In this document: piece after piece, positions 1 to 7,974 of the stretch
How positions within the stretch are numbered: the stretch's first letter is position 1
How the letters are laid out: each line of letters begins with the position of its first letter
Origin: Vicinamibacterales bacterium
GTDB taxonomy: Bacteria > Acidobacteriota > Vicinamibacteria > Vicinamibacterales > UBA2999
Direction: 5' to 3'
DNA length: 64,000 nt
Assembly (NCBI GenBank): GCA_041394705.1
Contig: JAWKHS010000028.1
Span: forward strand, 1 to 64,000
Notes under the pieces: generated by a model
Database searches by the model: none
What the model saw: the letters and a program-made list of their open reading frames with translations, nothing else
Told to the model about the DNA's origin: nothing
Translations under genes and position numbers: made by a program

Positions 1-737
1 CGGCCGGCCAGGATGATGGCGCAGATCTCGTTCACGTCCTTGTTGGGGTCGATCATGAGCCGTCCGCCGTTCATCAGCTCGTGATAGGCCACGTTCATGC
101 CGATGGAGCTGTCCCCGGGCGACGACGTATAGATGGGCACGCCGGCGCGGGATGCCGCCGCCAGCACCGAGTGGGCCTCGCACCCCGGATGGGTCGTGCG
201 CAGGTGCTCGCCGAGGGCGAAGTGCAGTTCGGCCGTCGAGATGGGCCCGTCCAGGCCCGACTGGACCAGGAAGTCGCGGACGTAGCGATCCGTGTCGAGC
301 AGCACCTGGGCCGGGAAGAGCACGTCGTAGATCCGGATGACGCCTTCGTCGTACAGCTCCCGGTCGTCGACGAATGGCGACCCGCGGTGCAGGGTGAAGT
401 TCAGGGCGTAGTGCAGGTCGTGATACAGGTTGGCGCCGGTCGAGATCACGAAGTCGACGAGTCCGCGCTCGACGAGCTCGATCATGGCGCCCCCGAGCCC
501 GGCCGGAGTCAGGGCCCCCGCCACCGTGAGCGCGATGGTCGTGTCGTGTTCGGGCGCGAGCATCTTGTCGGTGTAGATCCGGCACGCCTCGCCCAGGCGG
601 GCGGCGTTGAACGCCTGGAACCCTTCGTCGATGAGGGTGCGGATCTCCGCGCTGCCGCGCGGACGGTAATACCGGATGGGCCGGCCGGCCAGGTGGCCGC
701 GCTTCGATCCTTTGGAGCCTGGAGCACGATGGGGCAC
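1..737 (-). CDS. Deoxyhypusine synthase-like protein, 3' end missing
   Basis: Reading leftward from a GTG at 737 gives about 245 residues that run off the window edge. GGGAGG lies nine bases upstream of the GTG, which supports this start. Conserved stretches of the deoxyhypusine synthase family are visible: ALTPAGLGG near residue 80, ISTGANLYHDLHYAL near 105, then SSPGDSSIGMN and the ending DPNKDVNEICAIILAGR. The NAD-binding core is therefore present. The C-terminal part with the catalytic lysine lies outside the window. Bacterial members often act on polyamines (homospermidine synthase-like) rather than on eIF5A, so the substrate is not assigned. Divergent from the sigma-54 activator gene. 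Confidence 0.85.
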   Translation of the reverse strand, partial: MPHRAPGSKGSKRGHLAGRPIRYYRPRGSAEIRTLIDEGFQAFNAARLGEACRIYTDKMLAPEHDTTIALTVAGALTPAGLGGAMIELVERGLVDFVISTGANLYHDLHYALNFTLHRGSPFVDDRELYDEGVIRIYDVLFPAQVLLDTDRYVRDFLVQSGLDGPISTAELHFALGEHLRTTHPGCEAHSVLAAASRAGVPIYTSSPGDSSIGMNVAYHELMNGGRLMIDPNKDVNEICAIILAG

Positions 738-850
738 TGAGGTCGGCCTCCCGCGAAACGTGGAACTCGCGCGGCTAGAGTATCACCGGACGGATCGCGC
801 GCCGTTGCACGGCGCGGCACGGAAAGGGTGTCTCGATCTAAGCCTTGTCA

Positions 851-873
851 TCGGAGTGTCCGATAGGTGGACA
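851..873. promoter_or_regulatory. Small inverted repeats at the start of the sigma-54 activator gene
   Basis: Two overlapping dyads are visible: TCGGA-GTG-TCCGA at 851-863 and TGTCC-N7-GGACA at 857-873. They overlap the proposed GTG start codon at 867 and lie in the 129-base divergent region. They could be an operator, or they could indicate that translation starts at the downstream TTG (898). No assigned regulator. Confidence 0.2.
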
Positions 874-2243
874 GTAGACATTCCAGGACCTCTCCCTTGG
901 ACGACATCACCTTCGCCGCCCGCCGGGCGTCCAGCGCCGGCACCCGGACCGAGCCGGACGCCGACGCCCAGTTCCGCCGGCTCGTGCAGTCGCCCCTGCG
1001 CGCCGGCATCCTCCGATTCCTGGCCGCCCGGCCCAACGAGCAGTTCGACGCCGAGACGATCATGCAGGCCTTCGGGCGCATGCGGCTCGACGTGGAGAAC
1101 TGCCTGCGGGAGCTCGTCGAGTCGAGCGTCGTGCGCCGGGTGGCGGGCAACCCCGTGGCCTACACCGCCGCGCGCATCGACCCGGCGACGCCGCTCGGGC
1201 AGCAGCTCGACACCTTCCTCGAGCGCCGCTCGCCGGTGGGCATCGAGGACACGTCGCCCTCGGTGCAGCGCTTCCGGGAGATGATCGGCCGCGACGAGAA
1301 GATGCTGGCCATCTTCGAGTGGATCCGGACCGCCGCCAAGTCGGACATCTCCGTCCTCATCCTCGGGCCGACCGGCGCCGGCAAGGAAGTCGTCGCCCGG
1401 ATGATTCACGAGCTGTCCCGGCGCGGGACCGAGAAGTTCCAGGCCGTCAACTGCGCGGCGCTGCCCGACACGCTCTTCGAATCGGAGATCTTCGGCTACG
1501 AAAAAGGGGCGTTCACGGGCGCCCACGACCGCAAGCCGGGCCGCCTGGAACTCGCCAACGGCGGCACCTTCTTCCTCGACGAGGTGGGCGACCTGTCGCT
1601 CGTGGCCCAGGCGAAGATCCTGCGCGTCCTCGAGGAGCGGCGCTTCGAGCGCCTCGGCGGCAGCAAGTCCATCCAGGTGGACTTCCGCCTGATCTCGGCC
1701 ACCAACAGGCCGCTGGACCAGTTCGTCCGCGAGAATCGCTTCCGCGAGGACCTCTTCTACCGGGTCAACGCCTTCTCGATCCGCCTGCCGTCGCTCAAGG
1801 AACGGGCGGTGGACATCCCGGTGCTGGCGCAGCGCTTCATCGGCCGCTACTGCGCGGCCAACGGGCTGCCCCTCGACGCCAAGCGGCTGTCCCAGGAAGC
1901 GGTGGATCGCCTGCTCGGCTACCACTGGCCGGGCAACATCCGGGAGCTGGAGAGCACGATCTCGCGGGCGGCCCTGTCGTCGCCGGGACCGGTCATCCGC
2001 GGCGAGGACGTGCAGTTCCTGCACGCGCCGCTGGCCGACGGACCGTCCACGCCCGGCCGGCTGCCCACGCTGAGGGACGCCGAGCGGACGCACATCGCGA
2101 TGGTGCTGGACGCGGTACATTGGAACAAGCTCGAAGCCGCGAGGGTCCTGGACATCAGCCGCGGCACGCTGTACCGCAAGATCGACGAGTACGGGCTCGA
2201 ACCGGCGTCGTCGAGACGCCGGCACGAGGCCGTCAGCGCCTGA
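867..2243 (+). CDS. Sigma-54-dependent transcriptional activator with N-terminal winged-helix-like domain
   Basis: 458 residues from a GTG start; a TTG at 898 is an alternative start. The AAA+ domain has Walker A GPTGAGK (167-173), the sigma-54 contact loop GAFTGA (214-219) and the Walker B/sensor stretch GTFFLDEVGDL. The C-terminal Fis-type helix-turn-helix ends in EAARVLDISRGTLYRKI. The N-terminal 100 residues are not a receiver, PAS or GAF domain. They look like a winged-helix module (SPLRAGILRFLAARP, then a CLRELVESSVVRR wing). The protein should open sigma-54 promoters in an ATP-dependent way. Its signal and targets are unknown. The gene 10 bases downstream encodes a cyclic-di-GMP protein, so the two may be co-transcribed. 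Confidence 0.88.
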   Translation: MDSRHSRTSPLDDITFAARRASSAGTRTEPDADAQFRRLVQSPLRAGILRFLAARPNEQFDAETIMQAFGRMRLDVENCLRELVESSVVRRVAGNPVAYTAARIDPATPLGQQLDTFLERRSPVGIEDTSPSVQRFREMIGRDEKMLAIFEWIRTAAKSDISVLILGPTGAGKEVVARMIHELSRRGTEKFQAVNCAALPDTLFESEIFGYEKGAFTGAHDRKPGRLELANGGTFFLDEVGDLSLVAQAKILRVLEERRFERLGGSKSIQVDFRLISATNRPLDQFVRENRFREDLFYRVNAFSIRLPSLKERAVDIPVLAQRFIGRYCAANGLPLDAKRLSQEAVDRLLGYHWPGNIRELESTISRAALSSPGPVIRGEDVQFLHAPLADGPSTPGRLPTLRDAERTHIAMVLDAVHWNKLEAARVLDISRGTLYRKIDEYGLEPASSRRRHEAVSA

Positions 2244-2253
2244 TCCCGCCGCC

Positions 2254-4761
2254 ATGCGCGCGCTCCCAGCTCCCGCCCAAGCATTCATCGCGGTGGTCAT
2301 CGCGGTCGGCATCGGCCTGGTCGCCTGGACCTTGCCGACCGTCGAGGTGCAGAACTGGTGGCTGTTCGCCGCCCTGCTGCTGATGTCGAACGTCACGTCG
2401 GCGTTCAAGGTGGCGCTGCTGGCGTCGAGCGGGTCCACCCTGTCGGTCAGCTACACGATCGACTTCGCGTCGCTGCTCCTCCTCGGTCCCGGGCCCACCA
2501 CGGTCATTGCCGTCACGAGCGCGTGGAGCCAGTGCACGTTCCGCATGAAGCAGCCCACGCCGTGGTACCGGACGCTCTTCAGCATGGCGTCGCTGGCGAT
2601 CACGGTGATGGCGGCCGGCTGGGCCTACGCCCGCCTCGGCGGCGTCCCGGGCGTGCTGGAGGACTCCTTCGCGGTGGCCGCCTCCCTGGTGGGGGCCGCG
2701 TCCACCTACTTCGTCTTCAACACGGTGTTGGTCTCGGTCGCCATCGCGCTCTCGGCGCGCCAGCCGCTGATTGCCTCGTGGAACGAGAACTTCCTCTGGA
2801 GCGCGCCGAGCTACTTCGTGGGCGCGCTGTTCGCGTTCATCGCGAGCCTGGCCGTGCTGAGGGTGGGCATCTGGCTCGGCCTGCTCGCGGCGGCGCCCGC
2901 GTATCTGATCTACCGCACCTACAAGGTCTACCTCGGCCGCATCGAGGACGAGCGGCGCCACGTCCAGGAGATGTCCGACCTGCACCTGGCCACAATCGAG
3001 GCCCTGGCGCTGGCCATCGACGCGAAGGACCAGACGGCCCAGAGCCACATCCGCCGCGTCCAGCTCTACGCCGCCGGCCTGGCCAAGGCGCTGGGCATGC
3101 CCGAGCAGGAGATCCAGGGCGTGAAGACGGCGGCGCTGCTCCACGACATCGGCAAGCTGGCCGTGCCCGAGCACATCCTGTCGAAGCCGGGGCCGCTCAC
3201 GCAGGAGGAATTCCAGAAAATCCGGATCCACCCGCAGGTGGGCGCCGAGATCATCAGCGCCGTGCCGTTCCCCTACCCGGTGGCGCCGCTCATCCTGAGC
3301 CACCACGAGCGGTGGGACGGCCGGGGCTACCCGCGGGGCCTGGCGGCGGAGGACATCCCGCTCGGCGCGCGCATCCTCACGGTGGTGGACTACTTCGACG
3401 CCCTCACGTCCGACCGGCCCTATCACCGGGCCATGGACCACGACGCCGCCCTGGCCGTGCTCGAGCAGGAATCGGGAAAGGCGCTGGACCCCACGGTCGT
3501 GAAGCTCTTCACCGAGCGCTTCCCGGACCTCGCGGTCGAGGCCGACCGACTGGAGGCGTCCCCGGCGCGGCGGCTCACGCTCGAGCCGACGTCGGACCTG
3601 GGACGGCCCGCCGTGGGCTTCGAGAACGAGAACGGACGGCCCGGGACGGTCTTCGACGACATCGCGCTCGCTCACAAGGAGATCTACGCGCTCTACGAGA
3701 TCGCACAGTCGATGGGCACGAGCCTCGGCGTGGCGGATACGATGGCCCTCATCAGCTCCAAGCTGAGCAACCTCGTGCCCTTCGCCGCCTGCGCCCTGTT
3801 CCTCTTCGACGAGGAGCACGACGTCCTGCGGTGCCGCTTCGCCACGGGCGTCGACTCGGAGCTCATCGGGAGCATGACGATCAGGAGCGGCCACGGACTG
3901 ACGGGCTGGGTCACGCGCAACCGCCGCCCCCTGGTGAACGCGAGGCCCAGCGCGGACTTCGAGGCCGCCGGCCTCGCCCCCGTCACGACGTCGCTGCAGT
4001 CCGCGATCGTCGCTCCCCTGGTCAACGGCGACCGCTTCATCGGCACGCTCGCGGTCTACCAGGAGGCGGAGGACGCCTACACCGACGACCACCGTCGGCT
4101 CATCGACCGCGTCTGCGAGCAGGCCGCGGCCGTGATCAACAACGCGAGCGTGTTCGAGCGCACGGAAAAGGACTCGCTCACCGACGCGCTGACGAGCCTG
4201 CCGAACACACGCTACATGTTCACCCACCTCCAGCGGGAGCTGGCCCGCGCCGAGCGTCTGAAGTCGGAGGTGGCGCTGCTCGTCCTGGACTGCGACGACT
4301 TCAAGGAAATCAACGACACGCACGGCCACCATGTGGGCGACCGGGCGCTGCGCGAGGTCGCCAACGTGCTGCGGGCGGGCGTCCGGCCCTACGACCTGTG
4401 CGTGCGCTACGCCGGCGACGAGTTCATCGTCGTGCTGTCGGGCTGCGGCGCCGAGGAGGCCGAGCAGAAGCGCCTCGAGCTGAAGAAGGCCATGAGCGAC
4501 GTGCCGTTCGAGGCCCGGCCCGGCCGGCGGCTGACGCTCTCGATCAGCGTCGGCGCGGCCGTCTACCCGCACGACGGCGAGACCTACGAAGCGCTGCTCG
4601 CGACGGGCGACGCCCGGATGTACCGCGACAAGACGCTGCGCAAGCAGGGCGGGCGCGGCGGACGGGTCAGCGACCGCGGCAGTTCGGGCCTGCGGCTGCC
4701 GCTCGCACAGGGCGAGGTCTCCGAGGTCGAGATCGAGCGGGCCCGCGCGGGCGTGCTGTAA
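2254..4761 (+). CDS. Membrane HD-GYP / GAF / GGDEF cyclic-di-GMP protein
   Basis: 835 residues. The first 220 are hydrophobic, with about six to seven membrane spans of MASE-like character. Next is an HD-GYP phosphodiesterase domain with HDIGK at 297-301 and HHERWDGRGYP at 350-360. A GAF-like domain follows (about 480-640), then a GGDEF domain whose signature reads AGDEF (720-724). RPYD at 711-714 lies exactly five residues before it and matches the RxxD product-inhibition I-site. The protein therefore carries potential hydrolysis and synthesis of cyclic-di-GMP in one chain, with a GAF sensor between them. Which activity dominates cannot be read from sequence. AGDEF variants are active in some known cyclases. 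Probably co-transcribed with the sigma-54 activator. Confidence 0.9.
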   Translation: MRALPAPAQAFIAVVIAVGIGLVAWTLPTVEVQNWWLFAALLLMSNVTSAFKVALLASSGSTLSVSYTIDFASLLLLGPGPTTVIAVTSAWSQCTFRMKQPTPWYRTLFSMASLAITVMAAGWAYARLGGVPGVLEDSFAVAASLVGAASTYFVFNTVLVSVAIALSARQPLIASWNENFLWSAPSYFVGALFAFIASLAVLRVGIWLGLLAAAPAYLIYRTYKVYLGRIEDERRHVQEMSDLHLATIEALALAIDAKDQTAQSHIRRVQLYAAGLAKALGMPEQEIQGVKTAALLHDIGKLAVPEHILSKPGPLTQEEFQKIRIHPQVGAEIISAVPFPYPVAPLILSHHERWDGRGYPRGLAAEDIPLGARILTVVDYFDALTSDRPYHRAMDHDAALAVLEQESGKALDPTVVKLFTERFPDLAVEADRLEASPARRLTLEPTSDLGRPAVGFENENGRPGTVFDDIALAHKEIYALYEIAQSMGTSLGVADTMALISSKLSNLVPFAACALFLFDEEHDVLRCRFATGVDSELIGSMTIRSGHGLTGWVTRNRRPLVNARPSADFEAAGLAPVTTSLQSAIVAPLVNGDRFIGTLAVYQEAEDAYTDDHRRLIDRVCEQAAAVINNASVFERTEKDSLTDALTSLPNTRYMFTHLQRELARAERLKSEVALLVLDCDDFKEINDTHGHHVGDRALREVANVLRAGVRPYDLCVRYAGDEFIVVLSGCGAEEAEQKRLELKKAMSDVPFEARPGRRLTLSISVGAAVYPHDGETYEALLATGDARMYRDKTLRKQGGRGGRVSDRGSSGLRLPLAQGEVSEVEIERARAGVL

Positions 4762-4800
4762 TTTTCGGGGCTCGGGTCCCGGGGCTCGGGGCCGGACGAG
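4762..4800. repeat. GC-rich intergenic repeat tract
   Basis: Low-complexity alternation of GGGCTCGGGTCCC-like words directly after the HD-GYP stop codon. Similar words occur at 5641-5675, 15299-15362 and 41866-41912. They can form imperfect hairpins, so a terminator role is possible. Confidence 0.4.
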
Positions 4801-4844
4801 CCGGCGTCGAAACCCCTCACCTCGATCTCTCAGGTCAGACAGCC

Positions 4845-5537
4845 GTGATTCCTGCCCGCGTCCTCGACGTCCTCCACACCACGCCGCGCACGCGGCAGCT
4901 GCGGATCGCGCTCGAACGGCCGCTGACGTTCCGCGCCGGTCAGGCGGTCTTCGCCGGCCTGGCCGGCACGGACACGCGGGCCGCCTACTCGATCGCCTCG
5001 CCCCCGTCGCTCGGCCGTCAGGCCCGGCTCGACCTGCTCGTCACGGCCGACGGCGTCTTCGGCGTCACCGGCCTGGCCCCTGAAGACGTCCAGGGCCGGG
5101 CGGTCGAGATCGACGGACCGATCGGGCAGTTCGGCGTGCCCGACGCGGGCGTCGACGCGCCGCTGCTGCTCGTGGCGGGCGGCACGGGCATCGCGCCGCT
5201 GCGCAGCGTGATCCTCGACCGGCTGGAACACGACGCGCCGGGACCGATGACCCTGGTCTACTCGGCGCGCACGCCCGACGAGTTCGCGTGCGGCGACGAG
5301 CTGCTCGCGCTGGCCGAGCACGGGCACCTGTCGGTGCACCTCACGGTCACCCGCGAGGAGGCGCCGGCGGCGACGGTGGCGCGCACCGGACGGGTGAACG
5401 ACGCCCTCCTGCGGGCCGCCTTGCCCGCGGCCGATGCCTGGTGCCTGGTCTGCGGCCCGGCGGGATTCGTCCAAGCCTCCGCCGAGAGCCTGACGGCGAT
5501 CGGCGTCGCGGCCGAGCGCATCGTCGTGGAACGCTAG
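4845..5537 (+). CDS. Ferredoxin-NADP reductase-like flavoprotein
   Basis: 230 residues from a GTG start. The FAD-binding half carries RAYSIAS near residue 46, the usual RxYSxxS flavin motif. The NAD(P)-binding half carries GGTGIAPL near 107 and CGPAGF near 203. No iron-sulfur domain is fused, so it needs a separate redox partner such as a ferredoxin. The family moves electrons between NAD(P)H and small carriers. The partner is unknown, and the flanking genes give no clue. There is no convincing ribosome-binding site, so the start is approximate. Confidence 0.8.
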   Translation: MIPARVLDVLHTTPRTRQLRIALERPLTFRAGQAVFAGLAGTDTRAAYSIASPPSLGRQARLDLLVTADGVFGVTGLAPEDVQGRAVEIDGPIGQFGVPDAGVDAPLLLVAGGTGIAPLRSVILDRLEHDAPGPMTLVYSARTPDEFACGDELLALAEHGHLSVHLTVTREEAPAATVARTGRVNDALLRAALPAADAWCLVCGPAGFVQASAESLTAIGVAAERIVVER

Positions 5538-5640
5538 CTGCGGTGAGGGCCTGCGGACGTCGCGTCGGCGTGATGCGCCCACGTCCTGGGCGCCTGCATC
5601 GCGCCGAAACGACGAGGCGAACGAGTGACCCGGCGCCATG

Positions 5641-5675
5641 CGCCTCCCTAGTCCCCGGTCCCTGGTCCCCGCCCC
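5641..5675. repeat. GC-rich intergenic repeat tract
   Basis: Short CCCGGTCCCTGGTCCCC-type tract between the convergent flavoprotein and fabI genes. It belongs to the same low-complexity class as the tracts at 4762-4800 and 15299-15362. Confidence 0.35.
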
Positions 5676-6450
5676 TACATCCCCACCGCGTGATAGCCGG
5701 CGTCCACCATCATCACCTCGCCCGTGATGCCCCGCGATGCCGGGCCCAGCAGGAACACCGACGCGTCGGCGACCTCGCCGTGTCCACGGTGCGGCGCAGC
5801 GGCGCCCGCTCGCGCACCACGCCGAGGATGCTCGAGAACCCGCCCACGCCGGCGGCGGCCAGCGTCTTGATCGGGCCGGCGGAGACGGCGTTGACGCGGA
5901 CGTTCTCGGGGCCCATGTCCGCGGCCAGGTAGCGGACGGTCGACTCGAGGGCCGCCTTGGCCACGCCCATCACGTTGTAGTTCGGGAAGACGCGGTCGCT
6001 GCCCAGGAACGTCAGCGCCACGATGGAGCCGCCGCCGCGGGCGGCGAAGAGCGGCCGCGCGCCGCGCGCGAGCGCGATGAGGGAGTAGCAGCTGATGTCG
6101 AGCGCCGTCGCGAAGCCCTGGCGGGTGGTGTTCGCGAACGCGCTCGTGAGCTCGTCGCGGGGCGCGAAGGCGGCGCCGTGGACGAGGAAGTCGAGCCCGC
6201 CATGGGCGGAGCCGAGGTGGGCGAACACGGCGTCGATCTGGTCGTCCTGCTGGACGTCGCACGGCAGGAGCACCGGTGCGGGCGAGAGCGACGCCGCCAG
6301 TTCCTGGACGTGCTCGGCGAAGCGGTCCTGGTAGGTGAGCACGAGCGTCGCGCCCTCCCTGGCCGCCGCCTGGGCAATCGCCCACGCAATCGAGCGCTTG
6401 TTCGCCACGCCCACGATGAGCCCGACCTTGCCGTCCAGTGCACCCGCCAT
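5675..6450 (-). CDS. fabI: Enoyl-[acyl-carrier-protein] reductase FabI, frameshifted near the 3' end
   Basis: NADH-dependent last step of fatty-acid elongation. From ATG at 6450 the protein shows the FabI start GKVGLIVGVANKRSIAWAIA, the catalytic Y-x6-K (YNVMGVAK) and SAGPIKTLAA. After APLRRTVDT the reading frame is lost at about 5777-5781. The family ending (EVADASVFLLGP, then GITGEVMMVDAGYHAVGM) continues in the next frame down to the TAG at 5675. One missing base, for example one C restoring ACG GCC GAG, repairs it to about 258 residues, the normal length. A sequencing error is likelier than a broken essential gene. Separate from argH, with a hairpin between them. Confidence 0.88.
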
Positions 6451-6564
6451 CCTCGCTCCTCGCTCACGCGGCGCCAGGATGGCCCGCGGGTGAATCTTCG
6501 TTCATCTGCCGTCCCCGCGCCACCCACGCCGGCGCCGGTCGGGCCCGGCCCGAGCAGTCAACCC

Positions 6565-6586
6565 CGGGCGGCCTCCGAGCCGCCCG
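6565..6586 (-). terminator. Hairpin downstream of argH
   Basis: Perfect 8-bp stem CGGGCGGC / GCCGCCCG with a six-base loop, five bases beyond the argH stop on the minus strand. No T-tract follows, so factor-independent termination is uncertain. Confidence 0.4.
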
Positions 6587-6591
6587 CGCGG

Positions 6592-7974
6592 TCAACCTCG
6601 GGCCGCGAGCCAGCGCCGGGTCTCGGCCAGGGCGGCCTGCACGGCGTCGGGGTGGGTGGACTGCGGCGTGCGTCGCGCCCGCACCGATGCGAGGGCGCTC
6701 ACGGCCTCGCGCACGTCGTCGCCGAAGAGCTCCGAGTACGCGCGCCATTCCGCCGGCGAGAGATCGTCGAAGTCGCGCCCGGCGGCGAGGAGCTCGCGCA
6801 CCATCCGGCCGATCACCTCGTGGGCGTTCCGGAACGGCAGGCCCTTCTTCACGAGGTAGTCCGCCGCGTCGGTGGCCAGCAGCAGGCCCGAGGCGGCCTT
6901 CCCCGTGCGCGCGGGCTTCAGCGTCAGCTTCGACACGACGGCCGTGCAGGCATCGAGCGACACGGTGAGGGTGTGCTCGGCGTCGAAGACGCCTTCCTTG
7001 TCTTCCTGGAGATCCTTGTTGTAGCCGGTCGGCAGCCCCTTCATGGCGACGAGCAGCGCCACGTAGTGGCCGAGGGTCCGCCCGGCCTTCCCGCGCACGA
7101 GCTCCATCGGGTCGGGATTCTTCTTCTGCGGCATCATGCTGCTGCCGGTCGCGGAGCTGTCGGCCAGGTCGAAGAAGCCGAACTCCTCGGCCGTGAAGTA
7201 GATGACGTCCTCGGCCAGCCGGCTCAGGTGCACCATCGCGAGCGATGCGGCGTGCAGGAAGCTCACGGCGAAGTCGCGGTCCGACGAGGTGTCCATGCTG
7301 TTGGGAACGACGCGCGAGAAGCCGAGCGCCGCGGCGAGCGCCGCGGTGTCGATCGGATAGCCCGTGCCGGCGACCGCGCCAGACCCCAGCGGCAGCGCGT
7401 CCGCCTCGTCCATCGCCACGTCCAGCCGCTGGTGATCGCGGCGGAGCGCCGCCGCGTGGCTCAACAGGAAGTGCGAGACCAGCACGGGCATGGCGCGCCG
7501 CATGTGCGTGTAGGCCGGCATCAGCGCCTCGCCGGCCGCCCCGGCCTGATCGGCGAGGGCCGCGACCAGGGCGCGAAGCCGCGCCTGCAGGAGCGGGATG
7601 CGGCGGCGCAGGTACAGGCGGAAGTCCAGCGAGACCTGCTCGTTGCGCGAACGCCCCGTGTGCAGCCGGCGCCCGTCGTCGCCCACGAGCGCGACGAGCT
7701 GCCGCTCGACGAAGCTGTGCACGTCCTCGTCGTCGCCGGCCACCCACGCCGGGTTCTCGCGCCCGCGCTTCAGCACCTCGGCGAGCCCGTCCTTGATCCG
7801 GGCGATGGCGGCCGCGTCGAGGACGCCCGCCCGGCCGAGGGCGTCGGCCCAGGCCAGGCTGCCCGTCACGTCGTCCTCGAACAGCCGGCGGTCGAAAGGA
7901 AACGACACGCCGAAATCGAATGCCGCGGGATCGGGCGCCTCGTCGAACCGCCCCGACCACAGATGTCCGCTCAT
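6592..7974 (-). CDS. argH: Argininosuccinate lyase
   Basis: 460 residues, full length. Splits argininosuccinate into arginine and fumarate, the last step of arginine synthesis. The fumarase/lyase signature GSSMMPQKKNPDP is present near residue 280, and the early motifs LWSGRF and HTGRSRNEQV match ArgH. The start ATG overlaps the stop of the argG homologue (ATGA), so the two are translationally coupled. The cluster argR-argG homologue-argH runs away from argC and probably shares its ArgR-controlled region. Confidence 0.96.
   Translation of the reverse strand: MSGHLWSGRFDEAPDPAAFDFGVSFPFDRRLFEDDVTGSLAWADALGRAGVLDAAAIARIKDGLAEVLKRGRENPAWVAGDDEDVHSFVERQLVALVGDDGRRLHTGRSRNEQVSLDFRLYLRRRIPLLQARLRALVAALADQAGAAGEALMPAYTHMRRAMPVLVSHFLLSHAAALRRDHQRLDVAMDEADALPLGSGAVAGTGYPIDTAALAAALGFSRVVPNSMDTSSDRDFAVSFLHAASLAMVHLSRLAEDVIYFTAEEFGFFDLADSSATGSSMMPQKKNPDPMELVRGKAGRTLGHYVALLVAMKGLPTGYNKDLQEDKEGVFDAEHTLTVSLDACTAVVSKLTLKPARTGKAASGLLLATDAADYLVKKGLPFRNAHEVIGRMVRELLAAGRDFDDLSPAEWRAYSELFGDDVREAVSALASVRARRTPQSTHPDAVQAALAETRRWLAARG

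Noticed and set aside
2233..4572. Long open frame on the minus strand opposite the HD-GYP/GGDEF gene
   Set aside because: Arg/Val/Glu-rich, no known domain, lies fully opposite a gene with many catalytic motifs. In high-GC DNA such shadows are common.
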